A stretch of DNA of 64,000 nucleotides from Pollenia angustigena (Eukaryota; Arthropoda; Insecta; Diptera; Polleniidae): contig OV884056.1 of the NCBI GenBank assembly GCA_930367215.1, positions 55,242,308-55,306,307 on the forward strand, read 5' to 3'. Numbering within the stretch: the stretch's first letter is position 1; each line of letters starts with the position of its first letter. Made by a program: the position numbers and the translations under genes. The notes under the pieces are model-generated. The model did not search any database and was not told the origin of the DNA. It saw only the letters and a list, made by a program, of their open reading frames with translations. Below, piece by piece: positions 1 to 10,539 of this stretch.

Positions 1-330
1 AATACGGATTTTCAGTTGCAGTTAATATTGTCCGTTGATTCGAGTTAAATTCTTCTTTATGTAATATTAAATGAAAATCTAATTTAAAGTAACGAAAAGT
101 TAATTTAAGTTTTACTGTCAAAAATTCAACCGCGAATTCCGTAAAAACAAATGAATATTCAGTTATTTTATATAAATTAACTGTCAAAAAATTAACTACA
201 TATTCCGTAAAAAACAAAGAAATATTCAGTTATTTTATATAAATTAACTATCAAAAAATAACAACATATTCGGAAAAACAAATGAACATTCAGTTATTTT
301 ATATAATTTAACTACCAAAAATAAATTTGT
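1..330. repeat. Minisatellite, period about 64-67 bp, left arm of a foldback-like structure
   Basis: The motif ATTCAGTTATTTTATATA recurs at about 157, 224 and 288, each time followed by TTAACT(G/A)TCAAAAA and a (C/A)ATATTCCG-like block. This gives at least three tandem units of 64-67 bp. The same unit appears in inverted orientation at about 625-700, so the array looks like one arm of a foldback element. The left end may lie outside the window. Confidence 0.7.
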
Positions 331-567
331 ACATATCTTGTTTTGTGTAAGCAATTTCCATTTTCTATTTGTTAAAATAATTTAGTTAAATACATCAAAT
401 TTTAAAAGTAAAGTAATTGCGAAGCCATATCGGACATGCTGCTGGTGTCTAATAATTGAGAGTTCTTCTGTTAACAACGTGGTCAGTACAACAAATGTAG
501 AACAAACGTGTGCAACAGGGAAAGATAATAATATTATTATCCCTCTCTCCTTCATTAGAAAAACAAG

Positions 568-620
568 CGGACAGGTGTCTGTCTGGTATTTTTTAGAAAT
601 TCGGATCTTTTGTGGAGTAA
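568..620 (+). repeat. Fragment similar to the interior of the Helitron at 6351-7041
   Basis: The stretch GACAGGTGTCTG...GGTA(T/C)TTTTT...GAAATTCGG...GAGTAAAC is shared with 6542-6595 inside the Helitron. This suggests a fragment of the same family lies in the loop of the foldback-like structure. It has no termini of its own here. Confidence 0.5.
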
Positions 621-790
621 ACGAAAATTACGGAATATTCAGTTAATTTTTTGATAGTTATTTTATATAAAATGAATTTAATCATTAAATTAAATGAACT
701 TTTCGTTAAAATTAAATGAAAAATACGTAGACCGGTTTTTAGCTGAATTTTCATTTATTTTATATTACAATTTCAGTTAATCAAAGTAAT
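621..790. repeat. Inverted arm matching the 1-330 minisatellite
   Basis: Read on the minus strand this segment repeats the motifs of 60-310: ATAAAATAACTATCAAAAAA, then a TATTCCGTAA block. AAATGAACTTTTCGTTAAA at about 690-708 mirrors AACGAAAAGTTAATTTAAG at about 92-110. The two arms enclose about 300 bp. No target-site duplication was identified. Confidence 0.5.
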
Positions 791-1566
791 TTTTGGGAAT
801 ACAAAATTTTAATTTAAAAGATTTTGTTATTCGTGCTTAATTCCCAATTTTTATTCTTGATAAAAACAGTGAAATTTGTTGTTGATGGGATAAGCTATTC
901 CTATGCGCATTTCACTGGTTGCTTAGGCCAGATCGTCAGGAAACTTCATCCAAAGATTTTAGAAAAACTAAAGATATTAAACCAAATAAAAACTTCGAGT
1001 GCTCAAAACGTATAAATCAATTTAATAAATCTTATTATGTTGTTTTTAGAAATAATTTAACATAAAAAAGTAGAAAGCTAAATAAAATATATTAACATTT
1101 CTTATTGGATAAAAACTTTTCTTAAAATCATGCTTAAATTTTCACGTAATAAAGCAGAAAATTTGTGTCTTTTTATATTAAAAAGGTTTAAGTTTAATCA
1201 AATTCAACCCCTGCCAAAAATAATTGTTAAAAAAAAACACAATTAAGGAACAATTGATCAAAATACTCATCAAGCATTGTGGTAGCATTAGTGAAAATGT
1301 GTTTGTATGTGTCACACCGACAATGCTGGATGGAAAATCAAAAAATTTAGATATGACGGCGAATATTACGGCAAGCACACGCACACGATGAATTTGCCGG
1401 CTGGACAAGCATTTGACAAGTGTATTTGGGCCTTTAGACCGAGGCCGTGTTGAAAGAAGGACGTGTTAAGCGAGACCTACCTGTCTAAATAATAAAAACT
1501 ATATACATTTTTTTAATATTTCGTAAGTTTTATACAATTTTCTCAAAAGTTAGTATCACATTTTTA
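791..1566. other. No gene or element recognised
   Basis: AT-rich sequence with only short, low-complexity open frames. No terminal repeats or known motifs were seen. Confidence 0.5.
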
Positions 1567-1703
1567 CTGAAAACGGTGGCATGTCATAACGTCCAGTGTC
1601 ATAGTGTCATAACGTCCATCAAAGAAATGTCATAGCGTCCGCGGACGTTATTGTGTCCATGGACACTATGACACTGGACGTTATGACATGCCACCCTGAA
1701 AAC
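1567..1703. mobile_element. 121-bp hairpin MITE with 8-bp target duplication
   Basis: The element occupies 1575-1695. It opens with GGTGGCATGTCATAACGTCC and closes with the exact reverse complement; the arms pair for about 34 bp. It is flanked on both sides by CTGAAAAC (1567-1574 and 1696-1703), a perfect 8-bp target-site duplication. The loop repeats the theme GTCATA(A/G)CGTCC. An 8-bp duplication fits the hAT, P or Merlin groups; which one is not decidable from 121 bp. It has no coding capacity. Confidence 0.9.
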
Positions 1704-2827
1704 AATGCGGCATCATTGCCTTAGGAATTAGCGCCGCAACTTGCTGCAACTTTCGCATGCAACTTTTCGTTTGTTAGCAAGAGGTGTAGGGAAGAAAACG
1801 GGATTGAAAAAGTTGAAAAAATGCTTGAAAAAAATGTAAATGTAAATGTGAAAAGAGTTTCGTAGAAACTACTTTAAAAGAAAATAGAAAAAAAAATCGG
1901 CGTTAATTGCATATACATATGTAAATGCGGTCTAAAAGAATATTTTTTATTTTGATATCTAAAAGCTAAACAAAAAATTTTTAATATTATTTTAGTCTTT
2001 GGAAAAAATCAATATAAATTGATTTAATTTTACTCTATTTTCTTTTGTCATCAAAATAGGAAAACAAAACAGAAAAAAAACATTGAACTTTAATTCAATG
2101 CAACATTATGCAAACGTTTTTATTTTTTTCTTCAAACTCATATTTAGTTCATATATTTCTTCCATTATGGTTTCAAAAAGATAAAATCATAAATTTAAAC
2201 GTGCTTTCAACTCAGAGTATCCATAGAAATGTCTGTCCGACTTTTCGTCTGTAGGTCGGACAGACGGCAGTTTGGTCTACAACTTGTCTTTAAAATGTGA
2301 AACACAGAGAATAAAAAGAAGTGAAATAAAAGAAAGAAATATTTTTTTAGTAGTACATATAACAGTTTGGCTGTGCAAGAAGTACAAAACTTAATGTATT
2401 GTAGAATATAAACAGAAAAAAAAACTGTAGATAAGATGTAGCAGCAATTGAGATATTTATCATAGCATTTAAAAGAGAAAAAATCCAACAGCAGCAACAA
2501 AAATAAAAAAGACGCTTTTTAAAGTGGGTGGTTTATTTTATATACAATTTTTTGTTTTTGTAACTTAAGAAACTTTTAGCATGTTGCGTGTGTACAATGA
2601 TGACGGTTTCAGCAAAAAATAGCACGTTCTACATTTAATGGATTGTTAGAGAGAAAAATGAAGTAGTTATATAAGTACTAGTATCTGTCTAAAGCTTTAA
2701 AGTAGGTACATACGCTTTACGTGGGATGTTAGATAATTATTAAAATTGTATTATAAGAAATGAACGGAAGTTTAAATATTTATTTTCTATAACTAAATAA
2801 GCAAAAAAATATGCAATATATTTTTTT
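1704..2827. other. No gene or element recognised
   Basis: AT-rich spacer with a small GC-richer patch at about 1707-1770. The open frames on either strand are short and compositionally biased (Leu/Phe/Tyr rich). Confidence 0.5.
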
Positions 2828-3903
2828 ATTATCACTAGGGATGCTGTTTCCATGCAAATGCATATTTTTTGTCGATAGACTAATGGCCATTTTCTCAATG
2901 TATCGAAAAACTGTCTGTTACTTAATGTCAACATAAGTTTATTGGACCGATAAACTGTCCGTTAACGATTTTGGTTTTCTCAATATACCGACAAAAAATA
3001 AAGTTTTCAGCTGGCAACACCTCTCAAAATACATGTAAAAGTTGGGAGTCAGCTGATTAAATTTATATGTACGGCAAATAAAAGGAAAATAAATAATTGG
3101 CAGATGAGTGCCGGTTAGCTTTGCGATAAAACCGAAGCAAATGAGACATTGAGAAAACCAAATTTCTTTAATGTGCAGTTTTTCGTTGGGAAAAGAGATA
3201 ATCGCCTAATGAGAAAATGGCCATAAGAATGATATCGACCAATTATCTTTCCGAATCATTAAATTTGCGTTAAAATGGCATCGATATGTTTTTGCATATT
3301 TTGGTGAAAATGCATATTATTTGCATATTTAAGTTTTTAATGCATATTTTTGCATATTTTGACATTTTTGAGTTTTTTTTTTTAAATAACTAGAAAAGAG
3401 CAAAATTGAACAAAATCATCAAATTTTTTATGAAGTTTGAACTTTTGTCCACTGTAAATCTGTCATTTCTTGACAAATCTTCACAAACGACCCATGCTTA
3501 TTTTAGTACATAATTTTATTATCTTTCACTAAAAAAAGAAATATGTACATAATCCGTTCAAAATTTGTGAAGATATTTGCATTTTAGTCACATCATCTTT
3601 TTTAAAAACACAAATAACGTTTATTTTGGAATATCTCAAAAACAGTTTTACTTTTGACAATTCATATTCGGATTCAGCGGACAGTTTTACATAAAGATTA
3701 GGTGTCAGATTTATTTGGTCACAACTTTGTTGGAAATTTGTGAACCAGTTTAATTTAATAAAAATAGACTGTATTTTATATATATATTTATTTTTAGTAA
3801 ATTAAAAAACTATTTGTTATGGAATTTTTTTAATTTTTAGTTCATATTTTAAGCGTATATTTTCGATTTTTAAGTGCATGAAAATCTCATCCCTAATTAT
3901 CAC
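2828..3903. mobile_element. hAT-type non-autonomous element, 1060 bp
   Basis: The element spans 2836-3895. Its left end is TAGGGATGCTGTTTCCATGC; the reverse complement of its right end is TAGGGATGAGATTTTCATGC. Both sides carry the 8-bp duplication ATTATCAC (2828-2835 and 3896-3903). A short TIR starting TAGGGATG plus an 8-bp duplication is characteristic of the hAT superfamily. The interior repeats TGCATATTT many times, a common feature of subterminal hAT repeats. No transposase frame remains. A second element is nested at 2884-3223. Confidence 0.88.
2881..3226. mobile_element. Nested MITE with TAA duplication (PIF/Harbinger-like)
   Basis: TGGCCATTTTCTCA at 2884 is mirrored by TGAGAAAATGGCCA ending at 3223. 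Both sides carry TAA (2881-2883, 3224-3226). A 3-bp TAA duplication is typical of PIF/Harbinger elements. The 340-bp element lies within the hAT element and is therefore younger than it. The superfamily call is inference from the duplication alone. Confidence 0.65.
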
Positions 3904-3913
3904 TTAACTTGCA

Positions 3914-4352
3914 GTCTCCACCTGACATAAAATTACTTACTTTTACTAACTTCAAGTTTATGTTAAGTATAGATCGCTCATGTTAAAGTTTTAACATGCA
4001 TGTTTAAACTATGGCTGTTAAAAAATTACTTTTGAAAGCTCTTTTATAACATAAATTGACGTTTATGTTTGATAACCTACTTTTTTTGTAAACTGCAAAT
4101 AATATTTCATGCTTCATATAAAAAATACAAGCTTGAATGCTTTAATATTGAAAATATAAGCATTTATGTACAAAATAAGCTTTTATTATTTTCCACAAGC
4201 TTTAAAAAAACTCACTGTAGCAACTTGATGCGGTAACGAACTGAAAATAATAACTCGTAAAATTACAACGTGTACGCCACCATAAACAAATAGGTATTTA
4301 AACAGCAAGTTTTTACTTCATGTTTTAACTGCATTGTATGTTAGGTGGAGAC
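3914..4352. mobile_element. MITE with GTCTCCACCT inverted ends, 439 bp
   Basis: GTCTCCACCTGACATA (3914-3929) is mirrored by TATGTTAGGTGGAGAC (4337-4352), a 16-bp terminal inverted repeat with one mismatch. The target duplication is not clear. The ends resemble those of the MITEs at 43167 and 61077, which also begin with a GTCTCCAC block. Confidence 0.6.
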
Positions 4353-4872
4353 GTCGAGAAAGGAAGTTTATGAAAATTTAATTAAAATTTTTTTGATATT
4401 TACACAAACATGTGTTATACTTTCTTCATAGACTTTCAAGGCAGATTGCTTAGCAACGCTGTTAAAACAATAACATCAACAGTTCACACACAACAATAAC
4501 ACGTTTTTAGTGCTACTGTTAGTAAATTTATTTCTCGTGAATGCGGGGTGTAAAAGAACAGTGAGCAACCAATATGCAACCAAGTGCAATTCACTGAATA
4601 TTAATAACACAGTTTGCCAATAACCGTAAAATAGCAGTCATACTAAGCTGCCAAACAGATTTTAGTTCTTTTATAAACATTTTAAGAGCCAAATTATGGC
4701 TAAATGTAACATTTATAAAAAAAATACAAACATTTTATTTCAGCAGCAATATTGCCAACTCTTTCGAGGAATAGAAACTTTAAAATATCTTAACAACAAA
4801 AGAAACTATTTTCTTTATACTTAAACTGGTAAGATCATTCATAATTAACAAACTTTTATGACCTGCACACGC
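4353..4872. other. No gene or element recognised
   Basis: AT-rich spacer without terminal repeats or coding signals. Confidence 0.45.
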
Positions 4873-5137
4873 AGACTTCGTTCGCTTGATAAAATATTGT
4901 ATTTGTTTTACATCAGTGACGGGCACATTTGCAAATCCTATGTACGCGTGCATAGGAATAAAAATGCTGCTTGTGCGACGTCGACACATGTACACTATTA
5001 TAAACTTCTTTGTGTTTTTGTGACAATGTACGTTCGGCTGTTGCTTTGTTGTTATTTCGTCAACACAAGCATAAATGCGATAGTATGTGTGTGCCCGTCA
5101 CTGTTTTACATGTATGTAAGTTAAGCGAACGAAGTCT
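4873..5137. mobile_element. Foldback MITE with AGACTTCGTTCGCTT ends
   Basis: AGACTTCGTTCGCTT (4873-4887) pairs with AAGCGAACGAAGTCT (5123-5137), and CAGTGACGGGCAC (about 4915-4927) pairs with GTGCCCGTCACTG (5091-5103). The total span is about 265 bp. The open frames on both strands here are by-products of the inverted repeat. A fragment of the same arm (TTAGCGAACGAAGTCTTCG) occurs at about 55094-55112 inside the Harbinger-like element. Confidence 0.65.
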
Positions 5138-6350
5138 TTGTTCGGAAATAAATGTACGGACAGTTTGAATAGAATTAATCTACTTATAACCCAACCTAAA
5201 CACCTTTTTCTACTTCTAAAGTTTTTCATTGGTAAAATTAAAGAGATTTTAGTGCAATTACTAATGTAATTACTAGATTAAAGTTAATTGGATTATGACA
5301 CTGCTAATTTTGCTTAAAACCCACACACAACCTTAAGAGAAAGTTTTTATTTTTTCTTTTTGTACTACATTTTCCCAAAAGTACAATAAACAACAATTAT
5401 TTGTAAAACAGCCCTAGTATAAATATGTATAAGAAAGGTTAGTTACATATATATGTATGTATAAGTATGTACACAATTCGTAGGTATATAATGTGTAACA
5501 TTCAATGTAAATCTAATAAATAGTAAACGTGTGTACAATATGATGTTTACTAATTTACATATGGACGAGTAAAAACAGACGTAAAAAAATGTATACCATC
5601 ATCATAACGATGATGATGATGTATGAGCAGTATGTAATCTTTAATAGCCCCTATGGATGGTTGAATCGGGCGGTTGTTATTTTAGCTGTCGTCCATGGAA
5701 AACAATTTAGTTGAATTCTTTTTATATACGTATACGTATACATATACATATTTCTTTTATTTTATTTTTTTTTGTTTGCTTTAAAATATACATTTAGTTG
5801 GCTTAAAGACCGAATAAAGGTAAAAATTTGATTATCAAAGCAATACTACCCGTCCTGTAGTAAATATGTACATATTTTAAATACCTTTAAAATGCACCTT
5901 ACAAAAAAAGTTTGGTGGGCAAACAAATATACATAATGTACATACATATGTATGTAGATAAAAATAACAAAAGAACCATAAAACGGCCACAAAAATATGT
6001 TACAAATTAAGTTGTTTTGTACTGCAAATAGACGATGGTATAGTGTTAAGAATAATTTCTTTTTATACAAAAAGTGGCATTTGTTTAGCGAAGAAAAAGA
6101 ATTATTATATTTCTAATAAATCCATAATATGGCAATGAAAATGCGAGAAATTTCCCAACAAAATGTTTAAATTATTCTAAAAATGCTTCAGCATTTAAAT
6201 TTACAAAAACTGTAAGAGTATTCAATTTGTGCTGCCAAGTTTATTAAAGTGCAAATCACTTTAAATTACATAATAGCGAAATAACTTAAAATGTGTAAAT
6301 ATAGAGCTGCCATATTCATTTTATAAAATAAAAATAATTCATTTTATAAA
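5138..6350. other. AT-rich spacer; small palindrome only
   Basis: No gene recognised. CATCATCATAACGATGATG at about 5597-5615 is a short simple-sequence palindrome. Runs of TATGTATG/ACATATG are scattered in it. Confidence 0.45.
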
Positions 6351-7041
6351 TCTATATATATAAAAGAGTTGCCCAGCCCAAACCGCTGACCCTAGAAACT
6401 TGAAAGTTGGACTAGCGATTGGTCACTCCCCAAATCGATTCACTAAAACGGGATTTTTCAAAACTCGGATGTTCACGGGGTAAAAAAGGTAAAACCTGAA
6501 AATTCGGTAACGTTATATCTCCAATACTAAAAGAGATGCAAGGACAGGTGTCTGGTACTTTTTGAAATTCGGCCCTATTAGAGAGTAAACTCTGAATTTT
6601 AGTACTTTTTTGCCACCCCATCTATCTTTTGAACCAATAAACATAGAAACAAAGTTAATACCACATTCGAAACTTATTTAAAAAAATACGTTTACGAATT
6701 TGGTACTTTTTCGAAATTCGAACATTTAAGGGGTAAAAATCGTAGCAATTTTTGTCACTTTTTTCACAAAACATTTTCCTCAATTCATTGACATATTCGT
6801 ACTTAATTATGGGCTGCCACTACAATACTGATATTTTTGATACTTTAATGGGGGAAAAACATAGTACCCAAAAAAGGAAATACGGTAAATTTGATATTTT
6901 TCTTTAGCTTTTTTGTTCTACTAAAGTAGCGGGTTAAATGCTAGAATATAAACAGGTTTAAACCTAGAAAAATAAGCTTTGGCATAAATATATGTCCACG
7001 AAGAAAAAGGAGACGCTTACGAAGTAGCGGGTATATGCTAG
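6351..7041 (+). mobile_element. Non-autonomous Helitron, 691 bp
   Basis: The left end is TCTATATATATAAAAGAGTT directly after an A. The right end is CTAG (7038-7041) directly before a T, the A^T insertion site and TC...CTAG termini expected of Helitrons. A decayed hairpin, CGCTTACGAAGTAGCG, lies just upstream of the terminus and is followed by GGTATATGCTAG. A second hairpin-plus-CTAG module, CTACTAAAGTAGCGGG then ATGCTAG, occurs about 90 bp earlier (near 6924-6952). There is no RepHel coding sequence, so movement would have depended on another copy. A fragment of the same family is at 568-620. Confidence 0.82.
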
Positions 7042-7208
7042 TAGTTAATAAAAAAATAATAGAAATTTACTTACAAACTTTTTTAATTATTCCAAAGAAA
7101 TTATTTTTCAAACTTACCTAAAAAGAAAAAAATAGATAAAATCATTATTAATAAATGTATTCAAATATAAAAAAAATTTATTTTTTAATAATGTATATTC
7201 ATACATAT

Positions 7209-7429
7209 CGCACTTGATCATAAATATGGTATTAACTCAACATTTTTATTTTTGCAATTTTTGGCAAAAAACCATCACTACCCGCTGTACATATATTTTA
7301 ACAACTGCTAATGAAACGGTTGGTTTAAAAATTCTTTTTCATTTGCCTTTTATACTAAATTTAAAATTGTTTTGCTTCAACTGTAAATTTTTAAATTTTG
7401 AGTTAATACCCTCTTTATGATCAAGTGCG
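7209..7429. mobile_element. 221-bp MITE with CGCACTTGATCATAAA ends
   Basis: CGCACTTGATCATAAA (7209-7224) is mirrored by TTTATGATCAAGTGCG (7414-7429) without mismatch. Pairing continues imperfectly inward (GGTATTAACTCAA against TTGAGTTAATACC). The 68-codon frame inside is part of the hairpin and is not a credible gene. No clear target duplication. Confidence 0.75.
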
Positions 7430-7976
7430 AGATGCACGTAGGTATGTTAGTGCATATAAGTGTTGCTACTAGATGTGGTTATTGATATAAAAAAAGGCTT
7501 TTGAATTAAATTTAGAGCCCATTTTTTATTATGCATATTTTTGGAAATTTTTTTCCTTTAGAATTTTCCTATTAAATTTCCCTACATTTATGTAAAGCAA
7601 CTCTATACAAAATCTTTACAGTTAAAAACTGTTTAACCATGCAATCGAGAACATTAATATTTGTCAAAATTACCATGTAATAAATAAACACAAATCCAGA
7701 TGACATTAAAAGTAACCGGATGACATTAATGTGATTTTAACGATTTCAAAATTAAAAAAAAAATCAAACAGCAAACTAAATAACATAAAGGCTATGCTTG
7801 TAATGTAAAATAAGCAAATTGAAACGTGTTCATTTACTTAAAAAAAAAAAAACGGAAAAATCTTAATAAATTCTATATACATATATTCGTTTCCTATTTT
7901 AGTTTAACAAGAGAAATATGTGTATTTTTAAATCAACACTATAAGGTAATGATTCCAGTTACATTATTTAAATCTA
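7430..7976. other. No gene or element recognised
   Basis: AT-rich spacer between the 221-bp MITE and the hAT element. It holds short A runs and no terminal repeats. Confidence 0.4.
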
Positions 7977-8248
7977 TTCTGGATCAGTGTTGAAAAATTC
8001 AGTACTTTGGTACTTTTTTCAGTACTTTTTCATATTAAAAATACCGCAGTACCCCCGCGTTGTTTTCAGTACTTTTTTATCCTTTGAGCTTTTTAACTTT
8101 GTTGTGATCATTTGGATAGCAGGCTTAGGTTATCATGTGTTTATTAAAAAATTGATGTTGCTGTATTCTAAAAATAATTAAAGGCGTTAAATTAAAATGC
8201 AAAGCGTGGACGCAAGTATTCATATTTTGCTTTTCCAGAATGGGATAT

Positions 8249-8674
8249 GGGCATTTCTCCGGAATGGTCTACCAGGATGAAAAAATAAAATGTTGATTAT
8301 CATCGTATTTTAAAAAAGTTTTTGTTTTTGTTCTTATAAAAGAATGGATTCATAGCATATCTCAGCTGTTTTACTTGTAATATAATAAAAAATCGTATGT
8401 TCGCGATCCGTACGTTCGCGACCGGTAAATAAGCCAATTAAACAAAAACCAAGAGATATATTTTATTTTGTAAATACTGGATGGAGACCTACATTAATAC
8501 ACTTTTAAAATAAATTAATCACTTTTGAATACTCCGTTCCATTGCGCAGATTTTTACATTTGACTACTGTCAGCCAAAGTTGACTTCTATTTTGCGTACG
8601 TTCGTGACCACACGTTTATAACTCTTACTATGAAATCTTAAACTCGATGAAATCAATCTTTTGCACTAAACATA
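8249..8674 (+). mobile_element. GGGCATTTC-family MITE, 3'-truncated copy A
   Basis: The copy starts GGGCATTTCTCCGGAATGG after ATAT. It follows copies B (17195-17913) and C (32064-32832) closely up to GCACTAAACATA (8663-8674), then loses the right end. It retains the internal TACGTTCGCGA motifs but lacks a TGAGGAAATTGG(G/T)CTGG block present in the others. Confidence 0.75.
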
Positions 8675-8722
8675 ACATTATAAAAAGGGATGCATTAAAT
8701 AATATATCAGTGGAAAATTTAA

Positions 8723-9185
8723 ATGAAAACTATATTTATAGAAACATGCAATGCTAAGAAAATGGTTTATAAAGTAAAAGAAACTGCGAAATCGTTTTAT
8801 TCGACAATTTGCGAAACATTTAGAACTAAATTTTGTTGTAAACATAAAACCTTAAAAGTGTTAATCAGCTTCACTCCAGGAAATAGCATAATACTGATGT
8901 TATTAATGTTATTTACAATTGATAAAGAAAACTATAATAATATCAATTCTCGATTCCGTGTTCTAGCGGATCTTTCAGAAATAAAACATTTCAGAACTGA
9001 ATATAATTAAATTTCTTGGAAAAATATAGCCAATATTAAGAAAGAAACTAATGTTTGCTGATATTGCACACATTGCTTTTGGTATTTTATCGATACCACA
9101 TTTCAGAGCATCAATTGAACGCACATTTTCATATGCAAAATGATGTAAAAAGCAAAGGAATGTTTGCTATTAAATACTTAGATAA
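8723..9185 (+). pseudogene. hAT transposase C-terminal remnant, frameshifted
   Basis: A 95-codon frame (8723-9010) is followed, in another frame, by 9051-9143 encoding FADIAHIAFGILSIP and then ASIERTFSYAK before a TGA. The second part matches the conserved hAT dimerisation region at the transposase C-terminus, where a hydrophobic 'ILSIP' stretch precedes 'ER.FS'. A further shift would be needed to continue with KSKGMFAIKYLDK after 9144. The N-terminal zinc finger and catalytic core are not recognisable. It sits inside intact hAT termini, so it is the element's own gene. The 95-codon part is assigned only by position; the dimerisation block is firm. It is non-functional. Confidence 0.78.
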
Positions 9186-9329
9186 ATGAATTCCAATAAA
9201 ATATTTTTTGTTCCTTTTATTTTCATAAATTATTGTTTTTTTTTTTTTTAAATACCATTTGGTGGGAAATATACTCTTTTAGTTGAAGTTCAGTACCATT
9301 TCAAAATTTCTATTTTGCAACACAGTTCT

Positions 9330-9613
9330 GGATACACCGAGGCGAATTTATACAAGGTGGCCATATTTAAAAAACGGATACAACACTGTAAAATACTTTA
9401 ACGTTGTGTCAAAATAATACAACACTGTGTTTTGAAATGTAATAATTTAAAAACGTTTTAAATTTCGTAATTCTAAGTGAAAATTATAGAATTTATGTAA
9501 GATCCCCAGAACCACCAGAACGGTATACAATTGTGACACATAGTTAGTTATCAGCTGTTGCTTACGAAGCAAGCTTAGGTTACCTGGTGTGAATTCGCCG
9601 CCTTAGGATACAC
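9330..9613. mobile_element. 268-bp GGCGAATT-family MITE with 8-bp duplication
   Basis: GGCGAATTTATACAAGGT (9341-9358) mirrors ACCTGGTGTGAATTCGCC (9582-9599). The element proper is 9338-9605 and is flanked by GGATACAC (9330-9337 and 9606-9613). Its left duplication overlaps the right duplication of the neighbouring hAT element, so it inserted at that junction. GGCGAATT ends recur in a cluster at 38026-38345. Confidence 0.75.
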
Positions 9614-9824
9614 TTTAGAAGAATTTCAAGTTTACAATTAATTTGGTATGACAACTAAATAAATTGTAATAAAAACAGTGTTATGAAAAGCTGAGCGTAC
9701 TAACAAGATTTTCAAAAGATTTTATTAAAGAAACTTTGACGATAAAAAAAAACAAACTTAACTATCCCACAAATAAAATTAGTATGACATTTATAAAATT
9801 ATAGAAGTTTTTAATACAATCATG

Positions 9825-10464
9825 ATTCACCCCTATCGTGAATAATTTTTCCCTCGCAATTATTTCCCTTTTAACATATTTGCGATCATGAAAAACTCCC
9901 ATGAAAAAAGGTAATTCAATTGAGAATAATAACCTGAAAAAATGTTCACGGGAAAAAATTCCCCTTATCGTGAAAAGTTTATGCCCTTGTAATTTGTTCA
10001 CATTTCCCTTAGATTTTTTCAGTTTACTTTTGCTAGGGAACAGATCATTTATGTAAATAGTTCCTCCTATAAATCGAATATTAAGGGCCAGATCCGGTAA
10101 TAAGGGACAAACCGATATATTGGTCAGCATAATGCAAAACAACAGGTCGATTGCCTGCGGATTTTTTGAAGCTTTCGAAGCGTGGTGGCATAAAATTTAA
10201 AAAGTGAAAAAAACTAACGTTGTAATTAAACCATCCTTCCAATACTAAATATTTTGCTTTATTATTTTAGCTTTTCTTTAAAACACGTGTATATTTTTGG
10301 ACAAAAATTTCATTGATTTTAATCTTTCTTCTTTTTTACATTCACTGGAACTGATAGCGTGAAAAATTTTTCACATGAGATTCACGATTGCTTTTTTCCC
10401 TTCGAGGGGAATGAAAATTTCATGGGAACAAAAATTTCACTTGTTATTCACGATAGGGGTGTTT
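9825..10464. mobile_element. ACCCCTATCG-family MITE, copy 1
   Basis: CACCCCTATCGTGAATAA (9828-9845) mirrors TTATTCACGATAGGGGTG (10444-10461). The flanks are ATT on the left and TTT on the right. The interior is densely packed with TTCACGATA and TCACGGGAA variants. A 126-codon frame on the minus strand (9762-10142) runs out across the left end. It shares stretches such as KSKGNVNKL, FTIRGIFSREHF and GVFHDRKYVKR with the frame in copy 2 (44586-45252, opposite orientation). It is not recognised as any protein family. Confidence 0.82.
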
Positions 10465-10539
10465 GTTTTTAATTCTAGCTTTTGCTTTTGATTGACTTTT
10501 TCTATTAAATACAATTATATATTATATTCAATCATCTGG

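Larger units (their letters stand above)
7977..9333 (+). mobile_element. hAT transposon relic, 1341 bp, with transposase scraps
   Basis: The element runs 7985-9325. The left end is CAGTGTTGAAAAATTCAGTA; the reverse complement of the right end begins CTGTGTTGCAAAAT. Both sides carry TTCTGGAT (7977-7984, 9326-9333), a perfect 8-bp duplication. Subterminal sequence repeats (G)GTACTTTTTCAGTAC. A GGGCATTTC MITE is nested at 8249-8674, and a broken transposase 3' half lies at 8723-9185. Termini, duplication size and protein remnant all agree on hAT. Confidence 0.9.

Noticed and set aside
4858..5124. 88-codon frame rich in Cys and His
   Set aside because: It spans both arms of an inverted repeat; the apparent Cys/His content does not form a zinc-finger spacing.
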